From Endomychus coccineus (lineage: Eukaryota > Arthropoda > Insecta > Coleoptera > Endomychidae): DNA of 64,000 nucleotides. The stretch spans positions 82,827,978 to 82,891,977 of the forward strand of contig OY294068.1 in the NCBI GenBank assembly GCA_958510875.1, written 5' to 3'. The notes under the pieces are model-generated. The model was given only the letters and a program-made list of their open reading frames with translations, was not told where the DNA came from and did not search any database. Shown here one piece after another: positions 47,967 to 58,544 of this stretch (its first letter is position 1; each line of letters opens with the position of its first letter). The position numbers were made by a program, and so were the translations under genes.

Positions 47967-48483
47967 ATCAAAATGAACTTGCATATGGGTAATACTAATT
48001 TATTAACAACAAATAAGTTGAACCATTCATACTGAATGCTAATTTTCTTTGATGATTCTCGAACTTGAACACTTGAGAATTCGTTCGGAGGTGCTTATTT
48101 GATCGTTTATACTACGCGAGCACAAGCAAACGATGGAATTCGTTCGCTCGTGCTCGCTAAAATGTAAACGTAGCTTGATGTTTCCACTTGCTCGAAGTGT
48201 TCGTAGTGCCTTATTTAGTTGACATGTGCTCTTATCAATTGAGAGAAAATGGTACTACAAGTACAAATCAAAAATATGGAGTTTGACATAAACATGGATA
48301 CTGACATAACGGTAGCGTTTAGTGCTTTGTTCGATGGTTTCTGAAATGATTAAAAATAAGAAAAAACATGAAAGTTAGTTATCTTTCAATTTTTGGAGAA
48401 TTTTTCCTATCCCACTTCATTTACAATGTACTATATTGTTTATGTAGGTATGTGAATGATAAACTTCAAGCCTGAACGCACCT

Positions 48484-49365
48484 CAAAACGACACGATCGC
48501 TGCGAATAGCCTGAACCACAAATTCACTCTTCAGAAACACAACGTTTAGTAATGTTGAAGCAATCGCCGCGTCACCATTCGTTGTTAAGATTGTTCCACT
48601 TTTCATAGGAAACTAATAATATAAAGAAAATAGACAGGAAAATATAGATATAGAATATAGACATATTGAAATTGCAACATTACAATTTTAATTATTTTGA
48701 TAAAATAAAATAGAGAACTCCAATTCCTCTTCGATCAGTTAGTTTAGTGATCGCTTTCAATTTGACACTTTCCTTCCCATAATATGATCACTTTTCCAAG
48801 TATAACGGATCTGTTCATATCCTGTGGTATCATAAGAAACACTTGAGGTACTTTCTGAATCCAAACTCCCAAACAGTTTCAAATTCTTATCTGGACGATC
48901 AAGGTTCTATCCCTGAACACATTAATTGATATAATCCATCCTAGAATAATAATAAATATATTGCTATACCTACATTCAAGGTTGAATAAAATGATAATAG
49001 ATATTTCTAAATTGAATAAATTCCGGAAATGAAAAAATTTCCACTAAGAATAATCAAATCACAAGATACAAGCAAACTCTCCTCCAACCTGAATTGAAAT
49101 GGATAAACGGCAATGACTGAACTGAGACGGCTTCAGTTTTTATTGGTACGTATGCGCATTTCAAATTTGTTCAGCCAAAACAGTTGCTAATAATAAGGAT
49201 AGTACAGAATTAATATGTGGAGTGAATCGACTTAATTCCCGTCAGCTGACTGATTCGGCCAACAATAACTTGTTCTGAGCCATTCAAATTAACCGAGAAG
49301 TATCGGAAAACATTCGGTGCGTTCCATTCGATTCAGAGAAACGTCCTTACTACGTGAATTTGATC
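48484..49365. other. Unassigned spacer between two DNA transposons
   Basis: Nothing coding or repeated was recognised. Confidence 0.4.
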
Positions 49366-50497
49366 AAAGAGTTCTGTAACTAGAGTGGACAAGTAAGGCA
49401 TTGATTCATACGAATTGAGTGCGTCTGTCCTTCTCTTTCCACGCGCTCGTACTATAGAGCGCGTGCTACGTTTTGCTAGCTGCGTCAAACGCGAGCGCAA
49501 AGCGCCTACGGTATACGCACGCCGTTTCACGCAGTCTGCCTGTGTTTTCCAAAACTTGCGTATCAGTTCGACTTTTAAACGTTTTATAGTGCGAGTATTA
49601 AAAATGTCTTGTAATAATAATATGAGAAAAAGAGTAGTTCGAGATCTCATCCTGATGAAGCTGATTCTCTTATAATTGCCGCCTGTTGCATTCATAACTA
49701 TCTTCGAAATGACTTCCTACAGAGATTATGAGAGGCCTATAGAGAAGCGGTGGATATGCAGCATATAATGGGTTTCAAGTACGAAACTCTTTTGAAGACT
49801 TTTTTACTGCAGAAGGTTCTGTTAGCTGACAACATACAAGTATAGGTTATTAATTACTAATTGTAAATATTATATACAGATATTATCTCGTATGGCATAA
49901 CAATCTGGAAACATCATGTGTCATAATTACTAGACATGAAATAAAAATGTACAATAAAAACCAATTCTTTTATCCTGTTTTATTGATTTCTTCCCCAATT
50001 CGGTTCCATTTTGTATCTTTCAATTCCGTATTTTTGTATTCTGTTAATTTTGCATCATATAGTATGCGTAGTCCAGCCACCTGTTCAATTAACAGTTCAT
50101 CTTCAGCTGCAGTAAATCTTGGTTGAGGTTCTATGCCCGTCATATTTTCCAATAAAAACAAATCATTCCCGCAGGGCGTCGCGTGATTGACTACTCTCGT
50201 AGCACGGCCGACGTTTTACGCGAGCGTACTCCGTTCAATGCTGCGTAACACGGATTGTAGGAAAACGGTCTGATTTAAATCTTACAAAAGCAGAGTTGGG
50301 CGTGTTAGGTGAGCGTTGTACGCAGCGCGGTACACCAAGCTTTAGCGCCACGTCGTATAATACACGAGACGCGCCCGCGCGGTAAGAAATAGTGCACAGA
50401 GAACGCATGATGAAAAACAAGGACAGAATACCTACTCGCGTATGAATGTAATACATTGGTAGGATCCTACTTGTCCACTCTAGTTATAGAACTCGTT
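49366..50497. mobile_element. TIR transposon (1132 bp) with 10-bp TSD, Mutator-like
   Basis: Thirty-base TIRs (49366-49395 and 50468-50497) match at 28 of 30 positions; each contains taactagagtggacaagta on its own strand, with one variable base upstream. They are flanked by identical 10-bp direct repeats GAATTTGATC at 49356-49365 and 50498-50507. A 10-bp TSD with TIRs is typical of Mutator-like elements. The interior is unusually GC-rich with many CGCG-type words (49430-49530, 50170-50420). It carries one MADF-like ORF on the minus strand and no transposase, so it is non-autonomous or has captured a gene fragment. Confidence 0.75.
49970..50161 (-). CDS. MADF/Myb-SANT-like ORF inside the TIR element
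   Basis: A 63-codon open frame encodes MFLLENMTGIEPQPRFTAAE followed by DELLIEQVAGLRILYDAKLT and EYKNTELKDTKWNRIGEEIN, ending KTG. The second and third blocks fit the first two helices of a MADF domain (LI..V.....LYD.....Y.N......W..I...I). The third helix (family V..C...W..L) is missing because a stop follows at once, so the protein is truncated or continues in an unseen exon. MADF proteins assist transposases in DNA binding; whether this one is expressed is unknown. The start is chosen as the first Met of the open frame. Confidence 0.5.
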   Translation of the reverse strand: MFLLENMTGIEPQPRFTAAEDELLIEQVAGLRILYDAKLTEYKNTELKDTKWNRIGEEINKTG

Positions 50498-51034
50498 GAA
50501 TTTGATCCGTTCACCTTGTTGATGATGGCACAACAAAAATAGTCACATTGTGCACATGCTTATATTCTACCGTTTGAATCATTCTTTGTCACATCTCGAG
50601 GACATTTCATTTTATTTTCCTGTACGGGGACATAGTTTTCTGCCCGCTGACATAGCTTGTGGCCTGCTGGATAGAGAAATCGGAAAAAAACTACTATAGA
50701 GAGACATTGTGAAATTTTTAGAAGATTTGAAAATTATAGTAAATTGGGAGAAGAATCATATTAGACTGAAAGAAATTGCACTGACTGTTGAATTGAAGTA
50801 CGTAATACTATAAATTTCAAATTGGTGAAGAAAATGTTGTCACTACTTGAAAGGGGCAAGAGACATGCTTTATTTTCAGATGATTTGAATTTGAGAACAA
50901 GTGAAAACAAAACAAAAAGGATAAAGAATCTGCAAAAAAGCTCGAATAGGTTGAATTACCAATACAGTGGTATAAAAAATGTTAATTGATTATTCAAGTG
51001 GTCCCGAACAAAATATTGAGATGGAACAATAATA
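50498..51034. other. Unassigned DNA
   Basis: No family was recognised between the TIR element and the hammerhead palindrome. Confidence 0.35.
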
Positions 51035-51195
51035 AGTACGAAATAATAATCATCCTTATCCACTAAAAATACTATCAAAGAACCAAGGAACTTTCAGCTA
51101 CCAAGTAGTCATCATCAGCTACTTGGTAACTGAAAGGTCCTTAGTACTTCAATAGTATTTTTAGTTGATAAGGGTGATTAGTTCGTACTCATTAA
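51035..51195. ncRNA. Palindromic PLE terminus with opposed hammerhead-like cores
   Basis: Two PLE ends meet in inverted orientation near 51117. On the minus strand CTGATGA (51118-51112), a stem-loop with ctacttggtag, then GAAA (51095-51092) are present. On the plus strand gctacttggta...tgaaaggtcc (about 51118-51140) is followed by ttcaatagtatttttag and gataagggtgatta, but its CTGATGA is replaced by catcagct. The arms extend about 75 bases each way. No PLE coding sequence adjoins. Confidence 0.6.
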
Positions 51196-52619
51196 TGTTA
51201 TAGGGTATCCACAGAAGTGAACCCTATCAGTGTATTCGAATGGAAAGTAATATATGTGGTTGTATGACCGATGATATGTATGGATTCAGAGTTTTAACGA
51301 ATGATTCCTACTTATGAGGTTCAAGACTAGAGAATCTACGAAGATGAAGGAAACATAAAGAGGTATTTAGAAGGTGTACAAAACGGAAGGGTATATTACC
51401 AAAAAGTTTTCATAGAGTGATGTTTCTAAAACTCAATATCAGAATAAGAAGATTTTTACTTATAAAAAAGGCTCATCATAGTGCAACTATTATTACTCTA
51501 TTGAGCCTCCGGTATTGCCACAGCCGTTTTCCATGATTTCCTCAAAGATCACTTGAGATCTAGACCTCTCCATCTGAAAAGACATTCCTTAATTGGCATT
51601 TATATTATTTACAAATGTAAATTAATAAATAAACCAATACTTCCCTGGCTAATACCTTTCAATTTGAGAGCACTCTATCCGTCAAATTTGGGAGTCAAAA
51701 TGTTGAAGTAGGAATTCAATGTATATGTCATATACAGCCAAATATTAATATTATATCAACTTGAATGTGACTCGAAAGGCAATGATTAAGGGACATTTTA
51801 CAGCAACCTAACGTCAAAGATAACTTAGAAGATGATTCAAAAATAATGTTTTTAAGGAATTTATTAAATTGGTTAGATACGTGGATGTCTAGTTCGGGTT
51901 TAAATAAATAAACAACACCAAAACATACTGCATATTAACTAATACAATTCACAGAATTTTAGGAATAATTTCGTATTGTTTCAATGAGCTAAATTTTAAT
52001 TACATGTTATTAGGAAAATTTTGAACAGAACCTTTTGGAGACAGGTTTTTTACAATAATAAAAGCAAATGGGCCGTAACTAAGAACTCAGTTCACATCTG
52101 GTAACCCCGTTTAAACAGAAAGTCCTCATATTATATCCTGAAAATCAATAAAAATTTTTTTTACAGTCGGTATTGCAGTATTGTGCGCTAGCGTATGTGT
52201 AACTAGCTGCAACATAGCCTCTGGCTTGTGACGTCATGATCGAGCGTTCAGGCCTTGTATTATAGATCGTATTGGTATAGTAGATTCTCGTTAATCCCAC
52301 CTTCAATCATTCGAAACCTATGTTAACTGCTCACCAAAGTTATTCCTATTAAGTACAGTTTTGTTGAATGCTAATAATTATTATGAAACACAAATTCCAA
52401 CTATTGGAAAGGATTATCAAAATGGTTTAATTATTTAATGAATACCTACTAACTGAACTTACATTATATCAATACATTTATGTCTATGGTTTCGTCGTTA
52501 TAGAATTGTAATAGTTATTTACGATATAAGTGGGATATGAGCTTTATTAACGCACGCATGCGAAATTTTCACAACGAGTGCATAGCACTAGGGCAACCCA
52601 TATTTCTTTTATATGTTCA
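51196..52619. other. Unassigned intronic DNA
   Basis: Nothing supported was seen. Confidence 0.35.
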
Positions 52620-53200
52620 TTTTCTGTTCCCTACGCTCACTGCGTCATTCGCATAAGCCAGTCTTAATTAAATTAGGGGAAATCAAACTCTTATATTTAT
52701 TTTTTTGAGAATTTTACTGTTCGCTAGGCTCACTCCATCTTAACTGTATTTTCAGAGTATTAAAGGATATAGAATACAGATTAAACAAATTAATCAGATC
52801 CGTGTAGCTCTTTTAATTACCGTCGAACCTCAATTATACGGATTCGATATTATCAGGATTGAACGTAGTCTGTGTGATAGCTCTAGCCCTTGGTCGGGTG
52901 CCGCAACAGCAGATCCAACAGGCAGCGAACGTGTTGTCCTATTCCTCTCTACAATCGGTCAGAAAGTGAGCGCGTGAAGCAGAGCGGATAACGTCGAGTA
53001 TTTCGACGGACCGCCCCGCTGATTAACTTGAAAATAGCTTGAGGTAGGGCTTCGATTTTGGAGCAGTTTGTATCAAAATTTCAAGTTGATTGCATTTACC
53101 ATTTGCCGCCACACGAGAGCATACATTCTCCATATAACCCCATTAAACAAGCAACTCCGTTCCGCTAACGCCTCACTTCGTCTTAGTACAGCGTTTTTAC
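52620..53200 (+). repeat. Dispersed repeat, copy 2 of 2 (about 0.5 kb)
   Basis: It is collinear with 2100-2600; see that entry for the shared blocks. Divergence is high, with several indels. The end block (ccgttccgctaacgcctcac) matches best. Confidence 0.6.
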
Positions 53201-54329
53201 ATGATTTATTGGAAAAACCAGAACATTGAATCTAATAATTGAGATTGGTTTTGAAAATTTGGTGGGAACGCTTTGGTATCTATGCAACCACAATACTATT
53301 GTTTCAATTGATCTAATTTGATTGATGAGAAGCAGTAATATAAGAAAAAAGCATGCGGCAATAAACTCATCTCGCTCACAATAAAATCATATCAAAACTT
53401 TCTGAAGTTGGAGAATTGAACTCAAATTTACACAAAAAATTGTGATATTAAATTTTTAATTGATGCTGACAAAATCTCTATCTTCATCTATCATGTCTGT
53501 TATCAGCAATAATTCCAAACTGCTCCATAATCTTCGCAGAAATTAATGGACAAGGGTGATATCCTTAAATTACTAGTGAGAAACAAATTCAACAAATCAT
53601 AATGAATAACATGTACTAAATTATCAGGGAAAGTTGTAGATTTATAATGAATACATATTATTAATATTTTCTATGTACTTTCATTCAATGCAATAATGTG
53701 AGAGTGAGCTATTGTTCATCTTATTAGAAGTAACCACTAGCAAAGTTAATAAATTACTCAGTTAAATTTTAGTTTCATTTCATATAGCTCGTTCTGATCA
53801 TTAAATTCGACATGTTCCATCGACAAAATTTTTATTCATAACATACAAAATTTCTCAACCACTAATTTCACGATAGCGAAATTACGCGTTCTTATGAGGG
53901 TATGCTGTTCGATACAATGAAATTTAAATTAAAAAAAAATTACTCAAAAAAAAGTTCGAGGACACTTTGGCTTGTTCATTTGATGAGTAACTTACATATT
54001 CAAATAACGAATGATAAAAACGATTGAATGTTGTGGAATATTGAAGAGTAACATATTATTTATTATGCATATTTAAGTTTCATTCTTTTTTCTAATAATC
54101 AAACAATTACGTTATTATTATTATTCTACATACCCTGAAAAGTTTGTGAATATTGAATATGGATTTCTACGATTCACGTTTCCTTCTGTATAATATTCTT
54201 GACAGTTTGATATAATTTTTTATGGAAAGAATGACCATTATTATAACCTTTAGTGAATAAGGGTTATTCGAAAGGAAAGGAACAATCAAAAAGTCACAAA
54301 ACTCCAATATCATGCAGAAACATTGCAGA
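53201..54329. other. Unassigned AT-rich DNA
   Basis: No coding signal was recognised. A short stretch near 53400 (gaagttggagaatt..a.ctcaaatt) resembles 33605 but is too short to call a repeat. Confidence 0.35.
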
Positions 54330-54369
54330 TAAAACTGGAGGTGTGGTTCATGTATCCTGGAATGAAGCT

Positions 54370-54690
54370 TGGCAATGAGGTAGGTCAAAGGGGAAGCAAG
54401 ACACACCCGCTGAGTAGGCAAAGCATCAGGATAATCTCCGATATCTTTACAGGTCACGGAAATCTGATGAGATTTGAACATACAGTAGGAAAAAGTGACA
54501 CTTCCTTCTGAATGAGATGCGAGGGAAACAAAGTGGAGTCGTCAATACACTTTCTTTGTGAATGTCCTACGCTCATCGAAACAGGTACCTGGTTAGGTCC
54601 GAGGATCATCACGGGCGATGGCATAAAGGATCTAAGCGTGAAATAGATCTTAGGATTCTGTCGAGCAGCAGGGTATCCAAATACCCCCTG
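54370..54690 (+). pseudogene. LINE ORF2 C-terminal domain, fragment 1
   Basis: A frame reads LSRQSIRIISDIFTGHGNLM (about 54412-54470). After a stop come MRCEGNKVESSIHFLCECPT (about 54511-54570) and WLGPRI. This is the C-terminal block of R1/I-type LINEs (R....L...TGH..L..H, then C...E...HFLC.CP). The zinc-knuckle His and Cys residues are present and the first CxxC is degraded. Because it precedes, rather than follows, the RNase H-type segment at 54880-55330, it must belong to a different copy. Confidence 0.65.
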
Positions 54691-54879
54691 AAAAACGTAG
54701 CTGGGTATAGTGTACAAGGGTCTTTGGCCAAGTGCACGGAACTTTTTATTAAGCCCGGTACCGTCTCAACCAATACCATTACCAAATCCTGCAATGAATG
54801 TACAAGGAGTGAGTCCGTTCATCACTTATGGTTTGAGTTAGCAGAACTAGTCGGGCAAGGACAAATCTAACGAAATGCC

Positions 54880-55330
54880 AAAGACAAACCTGGATATGCA
54901 TAACAGATGCAATGAGAACATGCCAAATGACCGCTATGGAAGTGATCCTAAAGCTGCTAATAGTGGAGAGTATGGTCACAAGAACAACATTCAGAATGAC
55001 CAACGAGGGAATCACCTAACGTGAGCATCGATCCCTCAAGATGAGATGTCAAAAAAGTATAGGTTTGTTAGAGAATTTAGTGCAAAACTAATAGCGAACG
55101 TGAATCGGGGGATGACGTAGTGGTTCACAATTAATATTTAATAAAAGCATTAATTTTATCTATTAACGAGGCTCTTTCATAAAGAAATAGGGAAATCATT
55201 GATGCAGGTTCATCTGTAGTAGGCGAATTTACATCTGCACTGACAGCCGAGCGGCTCTGGACGCGCTTCGAGTACATAGAGCGACTTCTAGGGTTATCTT
55301 GTAGTGATCTCTAGCATGGTTATGGAAGGA
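54880..55330 (+). pseudogene. LINE connection to RNase H segment, fragment 2
   Basis: TWICITDAMRTCQMTAMEVI (about 54889-54948) matches the linker after the RT of R1/LOA-type LINEs (GA.RT.PT.ALE..L.L). A second piece, CTDSRAALDALRVHRATSRV (about 55230-55290), contains the TDS.AAL.AL RNase H block with its catalytic Asp. The order fits one copy with internal decay between the pieces. Confidence 0.6.
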
Positions 55331-55545
55331 TTTATAGGAATAGTTCTACCTGATATCATCATATTAGAGATTGTGGGATCCACCTTCTTGAAGAAGACGC
55401 ATGCTTGACTTCTGGTTGCATTAAACTCTAATAGATTATCAGATTCTCATTTCAAAATCTTTGCCAGATCTTCATAATTTGCGTCAACCTGTGTCTGCCT
55501 CGCTCCTCTGGCCCCATTGGATGGTATAGGGGCTCTAGATGAGAA
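55320..55545 (-). pseudogene. Jockey-like LINE RT fragment (minus strand)
   Basis: The minus-strand frame reads QVDANYEDLAKILK, a stop where the family has Trp, then NLLEFNATRSQACVFFKKVD and PTISNMMISGRTIPINPS. It is the same pol family as the plus-strand copy at 33985. The segment lies just after the YADD box. Both ends are truncated. Confidence 0.65.
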
Positions 55546-55551
55546 AGCAGC

Positions 55552-55839
55552 ATGAAGCATGCCATCATCTGTAAAGCTGTGGACGGGACAGGTGATCACT
55601 TCGGGCATTCGATAAGCTTTGATTTCATTTTGCCATTATATGCCTCTTTCGAAGCGTTTATTGTTAACCGCACGATTTTTTCTTATCCCAGTTCTTTTCC
55701 ATCAATCAAATTTGATCAATGCAAAGATCAGTATTGTGGTTACCAAGTAAACGAAGCGTTTCCATCCAATTTTGAAAACGACATTTTAATTATTACTTTC
55801 GATGTTGTGGTTTTCCCAATGAAACGTGGCCAATTTTGA
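55552..55839 (+). other. Unrecognised 95-codon open frame
   Basis: The frame reads MKHAIICKAVDGTGDH... and ends ...DVVVFPMKRGQF, with a fairly balanced composition (CKDQYCGYQVNEAFPSNF in the middle). I recognise no family. It lies between LINE and PLE fragments, so it may be a piece of an unfamiliar element or chance. No splice or promoter evidence. Confidence 0.25.
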
Positions 55840-55954
55840 ATTATAATAACCGTTCATTTACGGGCGTACATAGAAATTTGTATAACGTACTGAGATAACG
55901 CTTAACTAACGTATTCATATGATTTCACAAAGCCAAAATTCAAAGACACAATAC

Positions 55955-56030
55955 GAAGGTCATTTACAGATGGTTCTAAAACAACGGATGGAACTGAAAT
56001 AACAGTATATGGCAATCACGAACAAATTCA
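55955..56030 (+). pseudogene. Small LINE RNase H start fragment
   Basis: TRRSFTDGSKTTDGTEITVY matches the first RNase H block of LINE pol proteins (.IFTDGSK...G.G..VY). Only about 25 codons remain before PLE sequence begins. Confidence 0.5.
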
Positions 56031-56059
56031 TAGGTAATTCTAGAACAAATAGAGATACC

Positions 56060-56405
56060 TTTAAAAAAATCTGAGGTCTATAAGTTATATTATGATGCCT
56101 GTAATGCTTTTTATAGTGGCCAAACAGATCGCAGCTTTTACCAGAGATTTCAAGAACAAATGGGGAGCCATATATTGAAAAAGACTGCTTCGACGTATGC
56201 TAATCATCAAATGGAACATAACCATCATTTCTCTCATGATCCTGAAATCTTACATATCGAACGGAAGGGCTTGAAATTGAATATATTGGAATCATTGAAA
56301 ATTGTCAAACATGTTAAAAACAAAAATAATGTGGTCTCAAATGTTCAATTGGACATTTATCATTCACCAATTATTAATAATTCCCTTAGTATTTCCTCCA
56401 CTTAA
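56060..56405 (+). pseudogene. PLE GIY-YIG domain, family 2
   Basis: An open stretch of about 110 codons reads KSEVYKLYYDACNAFYSGQT followed by DRSFYQRFQEQM (about 56070-56165), then STYANHQMEHNHHFSHDPEI, then IERKGLKLNILESLKIVKH and NKNNVVSNVQLDIYHSPIIN to a stop at 56405. This is the C..C..FYIGQT.RSF..RF.EH signature, a YA.H..E..H block and the family C-terminal tail. The first CxxC Cys pair is degraded (YYDAC) and the catalytic Tyr-Ile of YIG is YS. It is the best preserved PLE endonuclease here; the RT is absent. Confidence 0.8.
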
Positions 56406-56449
56406 TAAGTATTATAGTATAAAGCCGTTCTCTGTCAACTTTAGCTTAT

Positions 56450-56494
56450 AGCTCAGATGATGACGCTATATGTTGAAACATATGTTCGCAATAG
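56450..56494 (+). ncRNA. Degraded hammerhead-like motif after PLE family 2
   Basis: agatgatgacgctatatgtt followed by gaaacatatgttcgcaatag has the order (C)UGAUGA-like, hairpin, GAAA, with catatg/ttatatg complementarity, right after the PLE stop codon. The first core base is changed (CAGATGA). It is a candidate only. Confidence 0.35.
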
Positions 56495-57194
56495 TGGATA
56501 ATAAAACAATCACAGCAGCGCAGCTTTTTGTGCTGCCTTAACGGCCATTTCGTGACTTTTGACAAGGCAAAGGAGGGGGTCCGAACTCCTAACCTCCTTG
56601 GTGACGTGGGAGATAAATACGGAAAAAGGACGACCTACGATGTAAACTGGGATAGCTATGCATTTTTTTTCAGGTGTCTTTATCGAGTCAATGTAGCTCA
56701 TCGACCGTCCATTTCACCACTCCAAATAAGTAGAGCATGGCTGGAACGTCAAGCATATTTGTTGCAGACACCTTGTTTGCACTCGATAGTTCGACGACTT
56801 GTACTTGCCGCAGAGAGACACCTTTACCTGGGATGCGTCATAAGTAGGAGGCCGTTCAATTCCCAGCATCAAGATGTTTCAATATGCTTCCGTCGGCCTC
56901 AAATGAAGCACTGCGCACTGCCTACTGCCTAAAATAAATTGATGGTCTGATGACTCCGGTTGTTCGATGGTTCAGAGTAATATCCGCGAGTCCGCCTTAA
57001 CGCAATGGAGAGCGGCATTAGCAAGATGTTGAACAATAGTCATCGCGAAGTTCGTTCGCCCACTCAGAGCGTTCATTTACGTTGCAGTCGTCATCGTCTG
57101 GACCCACTTGTTGGGCCCCACTCACCTGTATTGTAGAGGTTGTCACCTCTAGGCTCGGATATGTGATGGCGCTACTCACCAGTGAGAAAACGGG
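56495..57194. other. Unassigned, moderately GC-rich stretch
   Basis: A 134-codon plus frame (56528-56932) and an opposed 63-codon frame (56510-56701) exist. Neither shows a motif I know. The composition differs from the AT-rich background, suggesting another old mobile element. Confidence 0.3.
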
Positions 57195-57270
57195 AATCTC
57201 ATTTTATGACGTGGGCACCCGTTAAGAACGGATTGTTTGAAATCCAATTCCAAACGAGGTAAAAAAGATT
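57195..57270 (+). repeat. Partial second copy of the 24.1-kb dispersed repeat
   Basis: gacgtgggcacccgttaaga and ttccaaacgaggtaaaa align with 24187-24245. Confidence 0.5.
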
Positions 57271-58544
57271 CGGATCATAGACATAAAAATATGTTTAGTA
57301 GAGAGCATAGTGGTTATGAGTACCTCAATTTAGGTTATAATCATATTATCTAATTTCAAACATTTTTGTGCCTACTTTGCCACATTGGAACAGTTATCGA
57401 ATTATCATCATTGAAGGTTGAAACTGATATTTCCGACTAGAAAGTGGAACAAAATTACTGAATAATTGTGCCAAGTCGAGTTCAGTTTGACACGTCAACA
57501 AACAAAATGAAACTAATTAAATTTTATCATCTGTTCTTGGAGAAATTACTGAAAATATAACATAATTCTTGAAGTTTTTGTGGAAATTGATTCTAAGTAT
57601 TTCACTACTGGAAACTACCATTTGATGAATGCCTGTATCAGGATAGTTTTCAAAGATTCAAAACAAAACATTATTCACAATATTGAATTCCGAAATCAGT
57701 GACGAAACTGAGCTCCCCTGACTTAGTGATCAATAAATTAGCAAATTACTTGATAGATATTAACCTCTAAGATAATTAGGTTTCTCTAGACCGACTAAGA
57801 TCGACATTTAGCCAATGATTCACAATGTCTTGGGTTATCTTAGTGGGACTCTCGGGTAGATGGCGTTAGAAACTCTGGTTTCTCTAGCATATTATTAACA
57901 CCTAATCAAAGACATTGATTGGTAAAAACACTGTAATCTACTTCCAGTGATAAGCATGAGAGAACGAAACAGCTGCTCGGAACTATTAGCTGTAGGATTA
58001 CTAGTCGATGTAAAGAAACCTATTTACCTTTGAGGATAATATCTAACAAGTAATTTTTTCATTTGGTGATTATTACATTTGTTTGTGTGGCCATTTTGGC
58101 ACTAGGCCAGTAAAGATGTCCGGGACTTCGGTGTAATATGAGATATTCATTCAATCAATGTTTTACGTTGCGTTAAATTATCTCCATGAGACATCTACTT
58201 TTAGATAGATGGGATTAGATGCTTTGGTCTCTCAATCATTTTTGTCAGTGGAGTATATTCAAACCTCAACAAACATATTGACCGATTCTGTAGATTACTC
58301 ATTCCGCTGATGAGTTCGGGAGAGAAAAATAGCTGTTCGGATCTATTGATTACAGTGTTATTTGATCTAGAAAAATCTGACACCATTGTGTTTATTAATG
58401 TGAATCAGGAAGAATCGAATCCAATAGTTTTATTTTAAAACTGGACTGAATAAAAACAAATTATTATTATTCATTTTATTGATGTTCATCATGTCTGGCT
58501 TATTTGTACCATTAACTCGAAAGAAATCGTTTTCATTGTTTCAG
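57271..58544. other. Last part of the intron, unassigned
   Basis: No TE was recognised. It ends in the T-rich acceptor (cgttttcattgtttcag) of exon B. Confidence 0.4.

Larger units (their letters stand above)
40871..48483 (+). mobile_element. PIF/Harbinger-like transposon expanded by nested insertions
   Basis: The left end reads TGGTGCGTTCAGACTTGAAC and the reverse complement of the right end AGGTGCGTTCAGGCTTGAAG. Inverted similarity resumes further in: gctatgttcacattatcgcg then gagctcgagcgaa at 40990-41025, against the reverse complement of 48130-48170. The interior holds a Harbinger-type transposase in two separated parts (41170-41690 and 43960-44385) and a MADF-domain relic on the opposite strand (45885-46140), the usual two-gene content. 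PLEs, a CGGBP1-like hAT, another hAT piece and a foldback MITE lie between, accounting for the 7.6-kb size. TSD not resolved (family target is a 3-bp TWA). Confidence 0.55.
19319..58544 (+). other. Putative 39.2-kb intron between exons A and B
   Basis: It begins GTAAGT at 19319 and ends tttcattgtttcag at 58544, with a possible branch sequence (attaactc) about 30 bases upstream. The splice phases of the flanking exons agree (one base plus two bases giving an Arg codon). The interval holds the bulk of the transposable elements described here in both orientations. No further exon of the gene was recognised in it, although a small one could be missed. Confidence 0.6.

Noticed and set aside
49333..49695. 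120-codon minus and 86-codon plus frames at the start of the TIR element
   Set aside because: They overlap each other, cross the TIR border and arise from GC-rich repeats; no domain is visible.
51470..51610. Possible minus-strand serine-protease-like ENGCGNTGGS peptide
   Set aside because: A few residues only, with stops on both sides; no link to the protease exons, which are on the plus strand.
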